Source of the DNA: Streptomyces rishiriensis
Lineage (GTDB): Bacteria; Actinomycetota; Actinomycetes; Streptomycetales; Streptomycetaceae
Reading direction: 5' to 3'
Assembly: GCF_003112535.1 (NCBI RefSeq)
Contig: NZ_BEWA01000013.1
Location: 248,001-312,000, forward strand
DNA length: 64,000 bases
The translations under genes were made by a program, and so were the position numbers. Positions 36,915 through 45,564 of this stretch are shown one piece after another (within the stretch, counting starts at the first letter, position 1; each line of letters opens with the position of its first letter). The notes beneath the pieces are model-generated. The model saw only the letters and a program-made list of their open reading frames with translations. It was not told where the DNA came from and made no database searches.

Positions 36915-37943
36915 GTGGCTGGATTCAGGATCGGACGCGGCGGCCGGGACAACCGTGCCCCGCAAACGCGACCGCAACACCCTCCGTACGGGCAGCAGGC
37001 GCCCCAGGGACCGTCGCGGCCCTCGGGGCCGTCGGGCCCCTCAGGACCGTCGGGTCCCTCGGGGCCGTCGTACGGCTACCCGTCTGCCCAGCAGCCGTAC
37101 CCGCCGCAGCGGCCGCAGTACGGCGGTGCGGGCGGCGGCCAGTGGCCGCAGGCGAACGGCGGCGGTCACGGCGGCCGCAACGGCGACGAGCCGGAGTACT
37201 TCGGCGGCGACGCCCCCTACGGCGCGCCCGGTCGTCCCGGCGCTCCCGGCGCAGGCGCTCAGGGAGGCGTCCCGTACGACCCGTACGCCGCGAACAACCC
37301 GGGCCACACCCAGGCCTTCTCGATCGACGAGCACAACCAGTACGACCAGTACAACCAGGGCGGTACGTACCACGCCGGCTCGGCCCCGGCCGGCCCCGTC
37401 GGCCCGCGCCTGCACTGGAAGGAACTGATCAAGGGCATCGTCCTCGCCCCCCAGCAGACCTTCCTGCGGATGCGGGACTACACGATGTGGGGCCCCGCCC
37501 TCGTCGTCACGTTCCTCTACGGCCTGCTCGCCGTGTTCGGCTTCGACGGCGCACGCAAGGACGCGATCAACGCGACCCTGTCCAACGCCATCCCGATCGT
37601 CCTGACGACGGCCGTCGCGATGGTGCTGAGCTCCTTCATCCTGGGCGTGGTCACCCACACGCTGGCCCGGCAGCTGGGCGGAGACGGCGCCTGGCAGCCC
37701 ACGGTCGGCCTCTCCATGCTGATCATGTCCCTCACGGACGCGCCGCGCCTCGTCTTCGCGATGTTCTTCGGCGGCGACGCCTCATTCGTACAGCTGCTGG
37801 GCTGGGCGACTTGGGTGGCGGCCGGCGCCCTCCTCACCCTGATGGTCAGCCGCTCCCACGACCTGCCGTGGCCGAAGGCGCTGGGCGCGTCGTCGATCCA
37901 GCTGATCGCCCTGCTGTCGATCGTGAAGCTGGGCACGTTCTAG
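36915..37943 (+). CDS. Yip1-domain membrane protein
   Basis: 342 residues. Start chosen at GTG 36915 (VAGFRIGRGGRDNRAP) behind GAAGG; the frame is open further up but without coding character. Residues 1-170 are disordered and Pro/Gly/Gln-rich with GPS repeats (SGPSGPSGPSGPS). The rest is a Yip1-type domain with five helices (LHWKELIKGIVLAPQQTFLR before the first; VVTFLYGLLAVFGF, AIPIVLTTAVAMVLSSFILG, VQLLGWATWVAAGALLTLMV, SIQLIALLSIVKLGTF). Role in bacteria is unknown; membrane organisation is assumed. Confidence 0.8.
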   Translation: MAGFRIGRGGRDNRAPQTRPQHPPYGQQAPQGPSRPSGPSGPSGPSGPSGPSYGYPSAQQPYPPQRPQYGGAGGGQWPQANGGGHGGRNGDEPEYFGGDAPYGAPGRPGAPGAGAQGGVPYDPYAANNPGHTQAFSIDEHNQYDQYNQGGTYHAGSAPAGPVGPRLHWKELIKGIVLAPQQTFLRMRDYTMWGPALVVTFLYGLLAVFGFDGARKDAINATLSNAIPIVLTTAVAMVLSSFILGVVTHTLARQLGGDGAWQPTVGLSMLIMSLTDAPRLVFAMFFGGDASFVQLLGWATWVAAGALLTLMVSRSHDLPWPKALGASSIQLIALLSIVKLGTF

Positions 37944-37987
37944 CAACAGGCGGCCAGCCGGTTCGTCAGCAGGCACGCACACGAGAG

Positions 37988-38017
37988 GGCCCCCGGGGAC
38001 GACCGCCTCCGGGGGCC
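37988..38017 (+). terminator. Terminator after the Yip1-domain gene
   Basis: Perfect 9-bp stem GGCCCCCGG / CCGGGGGCC with a 12-nt loop, followed by TTT, about 45 bp past the stop codon. Confidence 0.75.
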
Positions 38018-38040
38018 TTTCACCTGCTGAGTTCCGAGCA

Positions 38041-38115
38041 CTGAGCTGGACTGGACCGGACCGGGCTGGACCGGGCTGGACTGGACCGGGCTGGGCTGGG
38101 CCGGGCTGGGCTGGG
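38041..38115. repeat. Degenerate CTGGG/CTGGAC tandem tract
   Basis: About 70 bp of imperfect tandem units (GACTGGACCG, GGCTGGGCTG and similar) between two convergent genes. Low complexity, non-coding, likely to vary between strains. Confidence 0.7.
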
Positions 38116-38128
38116 TCAGAGCACTGAG

Positions 38129-38680
38129 TCAAAGTGCTTCGCTGGACGGTGTGACCGGCTCCCCGGACCTGCGCACCACAGGCAGCACGCTCCAGGGGAA
38201 GTTGATCCAGTCGTCGGTGCGCTTCCACACGTACTCGCACTTCACGAGCGACTGCGACTTCTCGTAGACGACGGCGCTGCGCACCTCCGCGACGGCGTCC
38301 AGGCAGAAGTCGCGCACCAGCTTCAGCGTCTTGCCCGTGTCGGCGACGTCGTCCGTGATGAGGACCTTCTTGGCGGAGAAGTCGACCACGTCGGGAACGG
38401 GCGCGAGCATGACGGGCATGTCCAGCGTGGTCCCGACACCGGTATAGAACTCCACATTCACCAGGTGGATGTTCTTGCAGTCCAGGGCGTAGGCGAGCCC
38501 GCCGGCGACGAAGACGCCGCCGCGGGCGATGCTGAGGATGACATCGGGGACGTACCCGTCGTCGGCGACGGCCTGCGCGAGCTCGCGGACGGCCGTCCCG
38601 AACTGCTCGTACGTGAGATTCTCCCGCGCCGGATCCGCGCTGCCGTCCGCCGTGCCACCGTCGTTCACGCCGCTGGTCAC
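38129..38680 (-). CDS. Phosphoribosyltransferase
   Basis: 183 residues. The PRPP-binding loop is clear (KKVLITDDVADTGKTLKLV, about residue 105), preceded by the strand VPDVILSIARGGVFVAGGLA. It belongs to the xanthine/hypoxanthine-type phosphoribosyltransferases (Gpt-like) that make nucleotides from free purines and PRPP; the base specificity is not visible. The ATG overlaps the dcd stop (ATGA at 38677-38680), so it is co-translated with dCTP deaminase, which fits a nucleotide-metabolism pair. Confidence 0.9.
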   Translation of the reverse strand: MTSGVNDGGTADGSADPARENLTYEQFGTAVRELAQAVADDGYVPDVILSIARGGVFVAGGLAYALDCKNIHLVNVEFYTGVGTTLDMPVMLAPVPDVVDFSAKKVLITDDVADTGKTLKLVRDFCLDAVAEVRSAVVYEKSQSLVKCEYVWKRTDDWINFPWSVLPVVRRSGEPVTPSSEAL

Positions 38681-39252
38681 ACCTGGGTCCGGTGGAAGTT
38701 CATGAAGGACCGGGAGGCCGTCGGACCGCGCTGGCCCTGGTACCTGGATCCGTACCGCTCACTGCCGTACGGCGACTCGGCGGGCGAGGTCAGCCGGAAC
38801 ATGCACAGCTGGCCGATCTTCATCCCGGGCCAGAGCTTGATCGGCAGGGTGGCGAGGTTGGACAGTTCGAGCGTCACATGCCCGGAGAACCCGGGGTCGA
38901 TGAACCCGGCGGTGGAGTGGGTGACCAGTCCGAGCCGTCCGAGCGAGCTCTTGCCCTCCAGTCGGGAGGCGAGGTCGTCGGGAAGCGAGATGACCTCGTA
39001 CGTGGAGGCGAGCACGAACTCCCCGGGGTGGAGGATGAACGGCTCGTCGCCCTCGGGCTCCACGAGCCGGGTCAGGTCGCTCTGCTCGACGGAGGGGTCG
39101 ATGTGCGGGTACCGGTGATTCTCGAACACCCGGAAGTACCGGTCGAGCCGGACATCGATGCTCGACGGCTGCACCATGGATTCGTCGTAGGGATCGATCC
39201 GTACGCGTCCGGAGTCGATCTCGGCCCGGATGTCCTTGTCTGAGAGAAGCAC
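38677..39252 (-). CDS. dcd: dCTP deaminase
   Basis: 191 residues from GTG at 39252 (VLLSDKDIRAEIDSG); this gives the normal length for the actinobacterial enzyme. Motifs: SMVQPSSIDVRLDRYFRVF, the active-site region LEGKSSLGRLGLVTHSTAGF with the catalytic Glu in IDPGFSGHVTLELSN. It converts dCTP to dUTP; a close group also hydrolyses dUTP, which cannot be told apart here with certainty. First gene of a two-gene unit with the phosphoribosyltransferase. Confidence 0.95.
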   Translation of the reverse strand: MLLSDKDIRAEIDSGRVRIDPYDESMVQPSSIDVRLDRYFRVFENHRYPHIDPSVEQSDLTRLVEPEGDEPFILHPGEFVLASTYEVISLPDDLASRLEGKSSLGRLGLVTHSTAGFIDPGFSGHVTLELSNLATLPIKLWPGMKIGQLCMFRLTSPAESPYGSERYGSRYQGQRGPTASRSFMNFHRTQV

Positions 39253-39356
39253 GCCCCGAGGATACGCAAGGCGCGCGGAGCCACCACAATCGGACGACTC
39301 CACGCGCCGAACCGCGAGTGCGTCGGTCCCCTGGCGGGGCGACCGCCGCCTGACGG

Positions 39357-39548
39357 CTACCGCTCCCCCGCGGCCACCGCTTCCTCGCGGTGATGCCGGT
39401 CGAGGGTCACCGGTACGGCGTTGCGCAACCGGGCGCAACGAGGACACCGTACGAGCCGCCCGGGACCGAGCCGCAAGGCCTGCTGCATCGGGAACGAAGC
39501 GGTGCTGAACACGTGCCCATCGGCACAACGGACGACGGTGCGCTCCAT
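39357..39548 (-). CDS. Small zinc-ribbon protein
   Basis: 63 residues, ATG at 39548 (MERTVVRCADGHVFSTASF) behind AGGA. A four-ligand pattern (RCADGH and RCPRCARLRNAVPV) predicts a zinc ribbon of the kind seen in many short Streptomyces proteins. It lies about 105 bp upstream of dcd in the same direction. No known function. Confidence 0.65.
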   Translation of the reverse strand: MERTVVRCADGHVFSTASFPMQQALRLGPGRLVRCPRCARLRNAVPVTLDRHHREEAVAAGER

Positions 39549-39823
39549 CAAGTCCTGTAGTCCCTTCCCCAAGAGCCGCGTCCGGCTGCTGCTCGCCGGA
39601 CGCTGAAGGCCACATTACGGGACGAACAGGACGACCTCCCCGGCGGCACTCCGACCCCGCCCGACCCCGCTTCCACCGCACCACCGTACGCCCCAACTCC
39701 AGCCCCGTGTAGCCGGAATCCCTCCCCTTGAAACGCACTCAGGCCTCAGGGCTTCAACGCCCGAGGCCTGGCATGAGGTAGAGTGACGGAGCGTTCCGAC
39801 ACCGGCCGTGACCGGCGTCTTAC

Positions 39824-39894
39824 GCGGGTGTAGTTTAATGGTAGAACATCAGCTTCCCAAGCTGAGAGCGCGAGTTCGATTCTCGTCACCCGCT
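39824..39894 (+). tRNA. tRNA-Gly (anticodon CCC)
   Basis: 71 nt. Acceptor stem GCGGGTG / CACCCGC, D loop with GTTTAATGGTAG, anticodon stem TCAGC / GCTGA with loop TTCCCAA giving anticodon CCC, T loop GAGTTCGATTCTC, discriminator T; CCA is not encoded. A -10-like TAGAGT lies at 39779-39784. The 3' half is the insertion site of the accessory region that follows. Confidence 0.95.
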
Positions 39895-39895
39895 C
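39852..39895 (+). other. att site (left copy) in tRNA-Gly
   Basis: 44 nt from the anticodon loop to one base past the tRNA end, repeated exactly at 58252-58295. This is the usual signature of integration by a tyrosine recombinase, with the tRNA left intact at this end. Confidence 0.85.
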
Positions 39896-39901
39896 TTCTC
39901 G

Positions 39902-39928
39902 AAGCCCCAGGCCAGTGGCCTGGGGCTT
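39902..39928 (+). terminator. Terminator of tRNA-Gly
   Basis: Perfect 12-bp stem AAGCCCCAGGCC, loop AGT, and its complement ending in TT, starting 8 bp after the tRNA. From here to 40147 I see no gene. Confidence 0.85.
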
Positions 39929-40147
39929 ATGTATTGGTGGGGTCTTTCGGCGCCGTTTCGGCAGGTGGAGCCTGGGAGGATCGGGCACGCGGAGGGCACG
40001 AACTCCCGGGGCATGTCGCAGAGCCGGCCGGCGGGAAGTCGCAGACCGCCGATGTTGCTCGAAGGGTCGGCACGCTCGCCGGTGAAGCCCTCAGCTTGCC
40101 GTTCACCCGACGAGACCGCTCGGCGTCGTGTGCCGACATCAGGAGGA

Positions 40148-40175
40148 GCGGCCGGGCGTGGGGTGGCCCGGCCGC
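40148..40175 (-). terminator. Terminator after the serine hydrolase gene
   Basis: Perfect 10-bp stem GCGGCCGGGC / GCCCGGCCGC, loop GTGGGGTG, 18 bp beyond the stop codon at 40194 on the minus strand. Confidence 0.7.
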
Positions 40176-40193
40176 GTGCCCGCACCGTTCGGG

Positions 40194-41438
40194 TCAGTTC
40201 GTGGCCGGGACCAAGGTGCCGAAGGAGGCGGCAGCGATCTGCTGGACGTAGCGAATCTCGGCGCCGTTGAGGTTGGTCGGATTGAGGGAGTAAACGATCT
40301 TACGGGAGAGGTCGCGGGTGGCGAACGCGCCGCTGGTGTAGCCGGGGCGGGAGCCGGTCTTGCCCCAGACCACGACACAGTTGGATGCCTTCACCCTCAT
40401 GATGCCCATGGTCATGCAGGCACGGCCGGCGTCGGCCTCGGTGCGGCACTGGCTGCTGTGGAAGCTGGGGACGTCGGGGACGGTGAAGAGCTCGGCCTGC
40501 TGGGCCGGCGGGAGGAAACGGCCACGGAAGAGAGCGGTCATGAAACGGTCGAGGTCGGCTGGAGTGGAGATCATGCCGCCCTCGGCCCAGGGCCAGGGGC
40601 TCTGCTCCGTGACGTCCACCTGATGCACGGTGCCGTCCGAAGACGTGACCGTCAGGTAGCCGTGGGAGTGCGGGCCGGGCAGGCGCGGGTCGTCGGCATC
40701 GGGGACTCGGGTGTCGTGCAGTCCCAGGGGCTCGGTGATCCGAGACCGCACCTCGTGGGCGAAGGCGTGCCCTGTGATCTTCTCGACAAGGAGGCCGGCG
40801 ACGTAGTAGTTCATCCCGTTGTACTGCTGCGCGGCGCCCGGCGCGAACTGCATCGGCTGCCCTGCCATCAGGTCGATCACCTGCTGCGGTGTGAAGCTCT
40901 TGAGACGGTTGGCGGCGAACCATTCGGGACTGCCGTCGCCGAAGTCGGGGCTGTCGGCAGCGCGAGGCAGGCCACTGGTGTGGTTGAGCAACTGGCCGAC
41001 CGTGACCGGCGGTAGGCCGACGGGAAGGGCCCCCGGCAGGTACTGCTGGACCGGCTTGTCCAGGTCGATCCGGTGCTCGGCAGCGAGTTGGAGAACGATT
41101 GTGGCGGTGAAGACCTTGGAAATGCTGCCGATCCGGATGTGCGCGTCGGGTGGAACGCCCTGACGCGTCTCCAGGTCACCCACGCCGGAGGTGCCCGACC
41201 AGTGACCTGCGCGACCGGTGATCCGCAGTAGCGCACCGGTGACATCCGCGGCCGGCAGACCACCGATGGCTGCCCGAAGCTCGGCCGGGTCGAGCCGGGG
41301 AAGTGGCGCGGCGGACACAGGCGCCGGAGCCGCAGTGGCAGCAGAGGCCGGTACGGCCGTACTCGCGGCCAGGGCGACCAGCACAGCGCCGGACGCGACC
41401 AGGGCGGACCAACGGGGTCGAGAGAGGGAGCAGTTCAC
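40194..41438 (-). CDS. Secreted serine hydrolase (class C beta-lactamase / DD-peptidase family)
   Basis: 414 residues from GTG at 41438 (VNCSLSRPRW) behind GGAGAG; longer frames lack coding character. Signal peptide to about residue 34 (AVLVALAASTAVPASA). The nucleophile motif SxxK is S105-I-S-K108 (IRIGSISKVFTA). The second motif appears as YNG within QQYNGMNYYVAGLLVEK, and the third as KTG in VVWGKTGSRPGYTSGAFAT. This family includes D-alanyl-D-alanine carboxypeptidases, esterases and peptidases; true beta-lactamase activity cannot be inferred. It is the first gene inside the att-bounded region. Confidence 0.9.
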   Translation of the reverse strand: MNCSLSRPRWSALVASGAVLVALAASTAVPASAATAAPAPVSAAPLPRLDPAELRAAIGGLPAADVTGALLRITGRAGHWSGTSGVGDLETRQGVPPDAHIRIGSISKVFTATIVLQLAAEHRIDLDKPVQQYLPGALPVGLPPVTVGQLLNHTSGLPRAADSPDFGDGSPEWFAANRLKSFTPQQVIDLMAGQPMQFAPGAAQQYNGMNYYVAGLLVEKITGHAFAHEVRSRITEPLGLHDTRVPDADDPRLPGPHSHGYLTVTSSDGTVHQVDVTEQSPWPWAEGGMISTPADLDRFMTALFRGRFLPPAQQAELFTVPDVPSFHSSQCRTEADAGRACMTMGIMRVKASNCVVVWGKTGSRPGYTSGAFATRDLSRKIVYSLNPTNLNGAEIRYVQQIAAASFGTLVPATN

Positions 41439-41912
41439 AGGGAGACTCTCCGAAGTGGTGGCGGTGAGACCGGCGATCGAACGGCCCTGCGACGAGTCTC
41501 TTCCGGCCCAGCAGCCCGGCTCATCAGGGAACGTCCCTGAGCGAACCCTGACCGCACCCCGACAGCTGAGGGGGGCAGGCGCGGGCGCGGACCGGCCGAT
41601 GGTGCACGAAGACCGTCGGCGCGTCACGGTGCCCGGTTACCCGCCGGAGTGTGCGGCGTCTGCCCCCACCCCACCCCCACCGCAGGCCGGTTCGGTTTTC
41701 GGCGTCCGTCGCTGACGCCTTTTCATCTCATCCGACCCGTTATTGCACAGCTGTGACAGCGAGCGCACAGCTCCGTCATCCGCTGTGGGAAGACTCCTCT
41801 CATCGCGAGGGGCAGCGTGCCGAGCGGACCGGTTCGGTTCCGGTTCCGGGGACGGCAGGCGATTCCCGCGAGACTCTCATCGCAGCGACATGCACACCCT
41901 GGGGGAACCTCG

Positions 41913-42890
41913 ATGTCCGCTCGTAACCGCCGGAGCACCGCAGCCGTCGTCACGGCGAGTGCCGCCGCACTCCTCACCCTGTGCGGCGCCGCCGCCACCG
42001 CCATGGCCGCTCCGTCCTCCGGCGGTGACGCCAAGGGTGGCGCCGCGATGGTCGCCGCGGCCGCGTCGGGCCACACGCTCACCGTGCCCAGGGGACTGAC
42101 CATCAGCAACGGCACCCGCCACGTCGTCGTCAACGGCAGGTCCGTCGACTTCGGCACCGTCGTCCGTGACCTGGCCTGGAACCCCAACGGCAGCAAGGCC
42201 GCCTTCATCGACGGGCACGGCAACCTCGTCGTCTCCGACCCCGACGGCAGCCACCGCGTCACCGTCGCCGCCAACCCGGGCGGGCAGACCTGGTCCCACC
42301 CGACCTGGCAGGTGGCCGCCGCCGACCGGACCAACCAGATCCCCGCGAAGAACAACCTCATCTTCTCGGCCAAGATCCACGGCAGCACCGTCCTGGAGGG
42401 CGTCAAGGCCACCAGCAACCACGGCAGGCCGGCCAGGATCAGCCTGAACGGCGACCCGGGCGACGGCAACGTCCCCCAGACCGGCAATACCTGGCCGAAT
42501 GTCGGCGGCGCCTACGGCTCGGCCGTCTACGAGAACACCGACACCGGCGAGGTCTACATCCGCGACGACTACCTGCGGCAGCAGGGCGGCGCGCTGACCA
42601 AGGGTTCCGAGCCCGCGCTCTCCCCCGACAACGAGGAGGTCGTCTTCGTCCGCTCCGTCCACGGACACGACCACCTCTTCGTCGAGGACTTCGGCGGCTC
42701 CACCGACATCGTCAAGGACGTCACCCCCAACGCCACCACCGACTACACCGAGCCCACCTGGTCGCCCAACGGCAAGACCATCGCCTTCCGCGCCCCCACC
42801 GGTACGTACACCATCACGAAGACCGCCCACGGCTTCGGCAAGCCGGTCAAGGTCTCCCAGCACACCGGCCTGCCCGCCTATCGCGGCTGA
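41913..42890 (+). CDS. Secreted TolB/WD40-like beta-propeller protein
   Basis: 325 residues, ATG at 41913 behind GGGGGA. Signal peptide (AALLTLCGAAATAMAAPSSG). The remainder shows TolB-type blades (VRDLAWNPNGSKAAFIDGHG, GSEPALSPDNEEVVFVRSVH, EPTWSPNGKTIAFRAPTG). Likely an exported binding scaffold; no catalytic site visible. Its 3' end overlaps the next gene on the other strand by 13 bp. Confidence 0.8.
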   Translation: MSARNRRSTAAVVTASAAALLTLCGAAATAMAAPSSGGDAKGGAAMVAAAASGHTLTVPRGLTISNGTRHVVVNGRSVDFGTVVRDLAWNPNGSKAAFIDGHGNLVVSDPDGSHRVTVAANPGGQTWSHPTWQVAAADRTNQIPAKNNLIFSAKIHGSTVLEGVKATSNHGRPARISLNGDPGDGNVPQTGNTWPNVGGAYGSAVYENTDTGEVYIRDDYLRQQGGALTKGSEPALSPDNEEVVFVRSVHGHDHLFVEDFGGSTDIVKDVTPNATTDYTEPTWSPNGKTIAFRAPTGTYTITKTAHGFGKPVKVSQHTGLPAYRG

Positions 42891-43486
42891 CCGCCGCCCA
42901 ACCGGCCGCCCAGGCGGGCGAGTTCCGCCTGGAGCTCCGGCAGGTGCTGGTCGGCGGTGTCGTGCGGCAGGTACTCGACCACGTCGAGAAAACGGAACAG
43001 GACCTGGGCCTTGGTGACGGCGAACTCGTAGTCGCCGTACCCCACCACGGCGCCCATCTCCCCCCGCACGGCGCCCCGGACGACATGCGCGGTCATGTCG
43101 TTCGGGCTTTGTGCCGTCAGCCCCCGCCGCGCGTTCGGGCGCGCCAGATACGGGCAGACCATCGAGGCGTAGAGCATGCACGCGCGGTGCCCCGGAGCCT
43201 CCAGGGTCGCCGCCATGTTGCGATACGGCCGCCCCGCGGAGAGCGCCTCGCGGATCGCGGCGCTCTCCGCGGCGCCCACCACCCGCCACACCGGCCCTTT
43301 GGGCATCAGGGTGTTGCAGACCGAACACAGCCGCTGTTGCGCGCACTCGGCGCTGCGTCCGTAGTCGGTGAGCGCGAACTGGGGGGCGTCGCCCTCCCAC
43401 GGGGTGATGGCGGGTACGGGATAGCCACGGCTGTCACGAGGCCTGGCCTCGACGGTCGCCGGCATGGGAACGGAATCGAATCGCAC
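42878..43486 (-). CDS. Conserved hypothetical protein with Cys pair
   Basis: 202 residues from GTG at 43486 (ATG 43465 is an alternative). A CxxC pair (LCSVCNTLMPKG) and a further Cys further on (GHRACMLYASMVCPYLARPN) suggest metal binding. C-terminal helix HLPELQAELARLGGRLG. It resembles conserved streptomycete proteins of unknown role. Convergent overlap of 13 bp with the propeller gene. Confidence 0.65.
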   Translation of the reverse strand: MRFDSVPMPATVEARPRDSRGYPVPAITPWEGDAPQFALTDYGRSAECAQQRLCSVCNTLMPKGPVWRVVGAAESAAIREALSAGRPYRNMAATLEAPGHRACMLYASMVCPYLARPNARRGLTAQSPNDMTAHVVRGAVRGEMGAVVGYGDYEFAVTKAQVLFRFLDVVEYLPHDTADQHLPELQAELARLGGRLGGGQPR

Positions 43487-43730
43487 ACCTCATGTTCGCA
43501 GGAACTGCTTACGCGGCTTCCCGCTGATCATCTCGTCGAAGGCTCGTCCAGCCCAAGTCGGCGGAAGGCCGCCGGCGGCAGTGGAAAGAAGAGCCGGGCG
43601 GGGCTTGCATTCGCCCTGTGTGCTGGCGGCGTGCTGATCAGCCGGACATGGCGGAACGCCCATCCGGTGCTTCACGCCACCGCCATGCCGCAGGCCACTC
43701 CCGTGCAGTAGCCTCCCCACGGAGGGTGCC

Positions 43731-44021
43731 ATGACTGGATGGGTCGCTTTGGGAGCCGGCTGCTTCGTCGTAGCCGTGGGCGTGTTGGCCTTGATCGGTC
43801 GGCAGGTCGCACCGCAAGCGCGGTCGCGTAGGTCTGGTTGGGGTCGGATCGCGATGGGGGGTGGCTTCGTTCTGGACGGCGGAGCCAGACTTCTCGGCGT
43901 TTCATCCGCAGTGGGGTTGGTCGTTTCCGCTGTTGCCCTGGGGCTCGTCGTGTTCGGTGCGGTGCTTCAGATCAGAGCAGGAGTGTTCGCCAAGGCTCGT
44001 CCTGCCGGCGACGTCGATTGA
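43731..44021 (+). CDS. Small membrane protein
   Basis: 96 residues, ATG at 43731 behind GGAGGG. Two or three hydrophobic helices (ALGAGCFVVAVGVLALIG, MGGGFVLDGGARLLG, AVGLVVSAVALGLVVFGAVL). No known motif. Codon use is less GC-biased at third positions than in the core genes, which fits recent arrival. Confidence 0.55.
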   Translation: MTGWVALGAGCFVVAVGVLALIGRQVAPQARSRRSGWGRIAMGGGFVLDGGARLLGVSSAVGLVVSAVALGLVVFGAVLQIRAGVFAKARPAGDVD

Positions 44022-44099
44022 GCGGTGCCTCTCCCGCCGCCCCCTCTGGGCCCTCCGAGGTCGACGGGCGATGACCGACGACGATCGTCCGGACGCAGG

Positions 44100-44378
44100 T
44101 CAGCTGCGGTGTTCGTGGTCCCGGCGGTCCTCGCGCCTCCAGCGCGCCCGGTTCTGGCGGCTGTAGCGGCGGTCCCACCGGTCCTGACGGTCCCGGCGCT
44201 CCCGGTAGTCCCGGTAGTCCTGGAGATCGGAACCGTCGCTGCGGCTCCGGCCTCCGCCACGATCGCGGCCGTAGTGGGTCACGCCGTAGACCAGCAGCGC
44301 TGCGGCCACCCACCAGATGGGGTGAAGGAAGCCGAAGGCGAACAGGGCGCCGATCAGGACGAGGAGCAGAACGAACAT
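44100..44378 (-). CDS. Small membrane protein with Arg/Asp-rich tail
   Basis: 92 residues, ATG at 44378 behind GGGAGG. Hydrophobic N-terminus with two helices (MFVLLLVLIGALFAFGFL, WWVAAALLVYGVTHYG), followed by a strongly charged tail (DYRDYRERRDRQDRWDRRYS). Such short proteins often accompany stress regulons in Streptomyces. Function unknown. Confidence 0.6.
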   Translation of the reverse strand: MFVLLLVLIGALFAFGFLHPIWWVAAALLVYGVTHYGRDRGGGRSRSDGSDLQDYRDYRERRDRQDRWDRRYSRQNRARWRREDRRDHEHRS

Positions 44379-44629
44379 GGCGGGCCTCCCCGGGAGTTGG
44401 ACACAGCATCGGAACCGGGGTCTGGGGCCGCACACCCGAGCGTAGCCCTGACCGACGGTTGCGGATACCGTGCGACGTCAACGCGTCTGCCCGGCGTGTA
44501 CGGCTGCTTGACACCTGTCTCGGGGAACTGCTGCGAGGGCTGGCGTGCGACATGCCGGCCCTGCCCCCGGCAGCGACCCCCTTTGTCCTGCTCGCCGCCG
44601 TGATGGCCCTGTAGCGAGCGCCAGGGTGG

Positions 44630-45256
44630 TCAGGCGACCAGCCCGGGGAGGGGTTCGGAGTCGTCGATGAAGGCGCGGGCCACATCGGACACTCGCCGGT
44701 TGTGCGCACGGGCGTAGCCGCGCAGGGCGGTGAAGGCCCGTTCCATGTCGACGCTCTGGCGTTCGGCGAGTCTGCCCTTGGCCTGTTCGATCAGTACGCG
44801 GCTGTTCAGCGCGGTCTGCAGCTGTTGCCTTCACCGCACCTCGCCCGAGAGGACAGCCACCAGCGGAGCACTCCGGTCCGGCAGGGCTGGAGGAACCGGG
44901 TCAGGGACGTCCCCGAGAGACGGTGGCAGATGTCCGAGCGGGGGGCCGAGAAGCAGGACGCCGCAGCCGGTGAGGTCGAGGATCCACCCGAATGACTGTG
45001 GCGGGTTGTGCAGTCGGAGGATCCCGCCGGCCTCCTTGGTCCGCTGCGCGGCGTAGAGGAAGGCGTTGAGGCCGCTGCAGTCGCAGAAGGTCACAGGGGT
45101 GAGGTCGACATCGACGACGCGGATGCCGTCGCTCAGGCATCGCGCCAGCGCTGCGCACACCAGCGGCGCCGATTCCAGGTCGATCTCACCAGCCAGGGTG
45201 ATCAGTGCCCGTTTCCGTCGGTCATGACGATCGATGGTGAGCCGTGTGTGGGGCAT
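44630..45256 (-). pseudogene. STAS-ANTAR regulator interrupted by one in-frame stop
   Basis: The open part (44831-45256, 141 residues) is a STAS domain of the anti-anti-sigma type: LITLAGEIDLESAPLVCAAL, then the phosphorylation loop VTFCDCSGLNAFLYAAQRTK. After the TGA at 44831-44833 the same frame stays open for 66 more codons and encodes a complete ANTAR RNA-binding domain (SRVLIEQAKGRLAERQSVDM, AFTALRGYARAHNRRVSDVA) to the next stop at 44630. One stop therefore separates two domains of what was surely one protein. The STAS half may still be made. ANTAR domains bind paired hexaloop RNA hairpins and prevent termination. Confidence 0.8.
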
Positions 45257-45564
45257 GACGCCTCGGTTCAGAAGACCATCCGGCAGCGAACTGGGAACGC
45301 CCGGAGTCCCGGCTCGTCATGGCGCGCCGCCGACAGGGGCGTACGTGCGGCGGAGGCGGAACGACGGCCGGTCCGAGGGCCTGCGCAACAGGACATGGGA
45401 CCCGCCCGGTTCTCCTCCAGGGAAGCGTCGGGAGACGGACGAGAGGTCCGCTCCGCGCAACCATCTGTGTCGTCGAACGACAAGCCACCGGGGTCTGGGA
45501 CGCTTGTACGGCATGATAGTCCTGCCCCGGTGCGACAGTCGGCCCGAAGCCACTCCCTCTCAGT
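45257..45564. other. Non-coding stretch between divergent ANTAR-type genes
   Basis: 308 bp between the STAS-ANTAR gene and the GAF-ANTAR gene. No convincing gene, hairpin or promoter was found on either strand. Coding-like frames here are Arg-rich noise. Confidence 0.4.

Noticed and set aside
38041..38115. CRISPR or regulatory repeat array
   Set aside because: Degenerate 5-10 bp units without spacers; simple low-complexity tract.
39929..40147. Small minus-strand gene after tRNA-Gly
   Set aside because: Open frames run through the tRNA and its terminator, lack a ribosome site and have no natural composition.
40360..40623. Plus-strand frame opposite the serine hydrolase
   Set aside because: Antisense of the conserved C-terminal KTG region.
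44505..44530. TTGACA promoter on the plus strand
   Set aside because: No -10 at a proper distance and no gene downstream in that direction.
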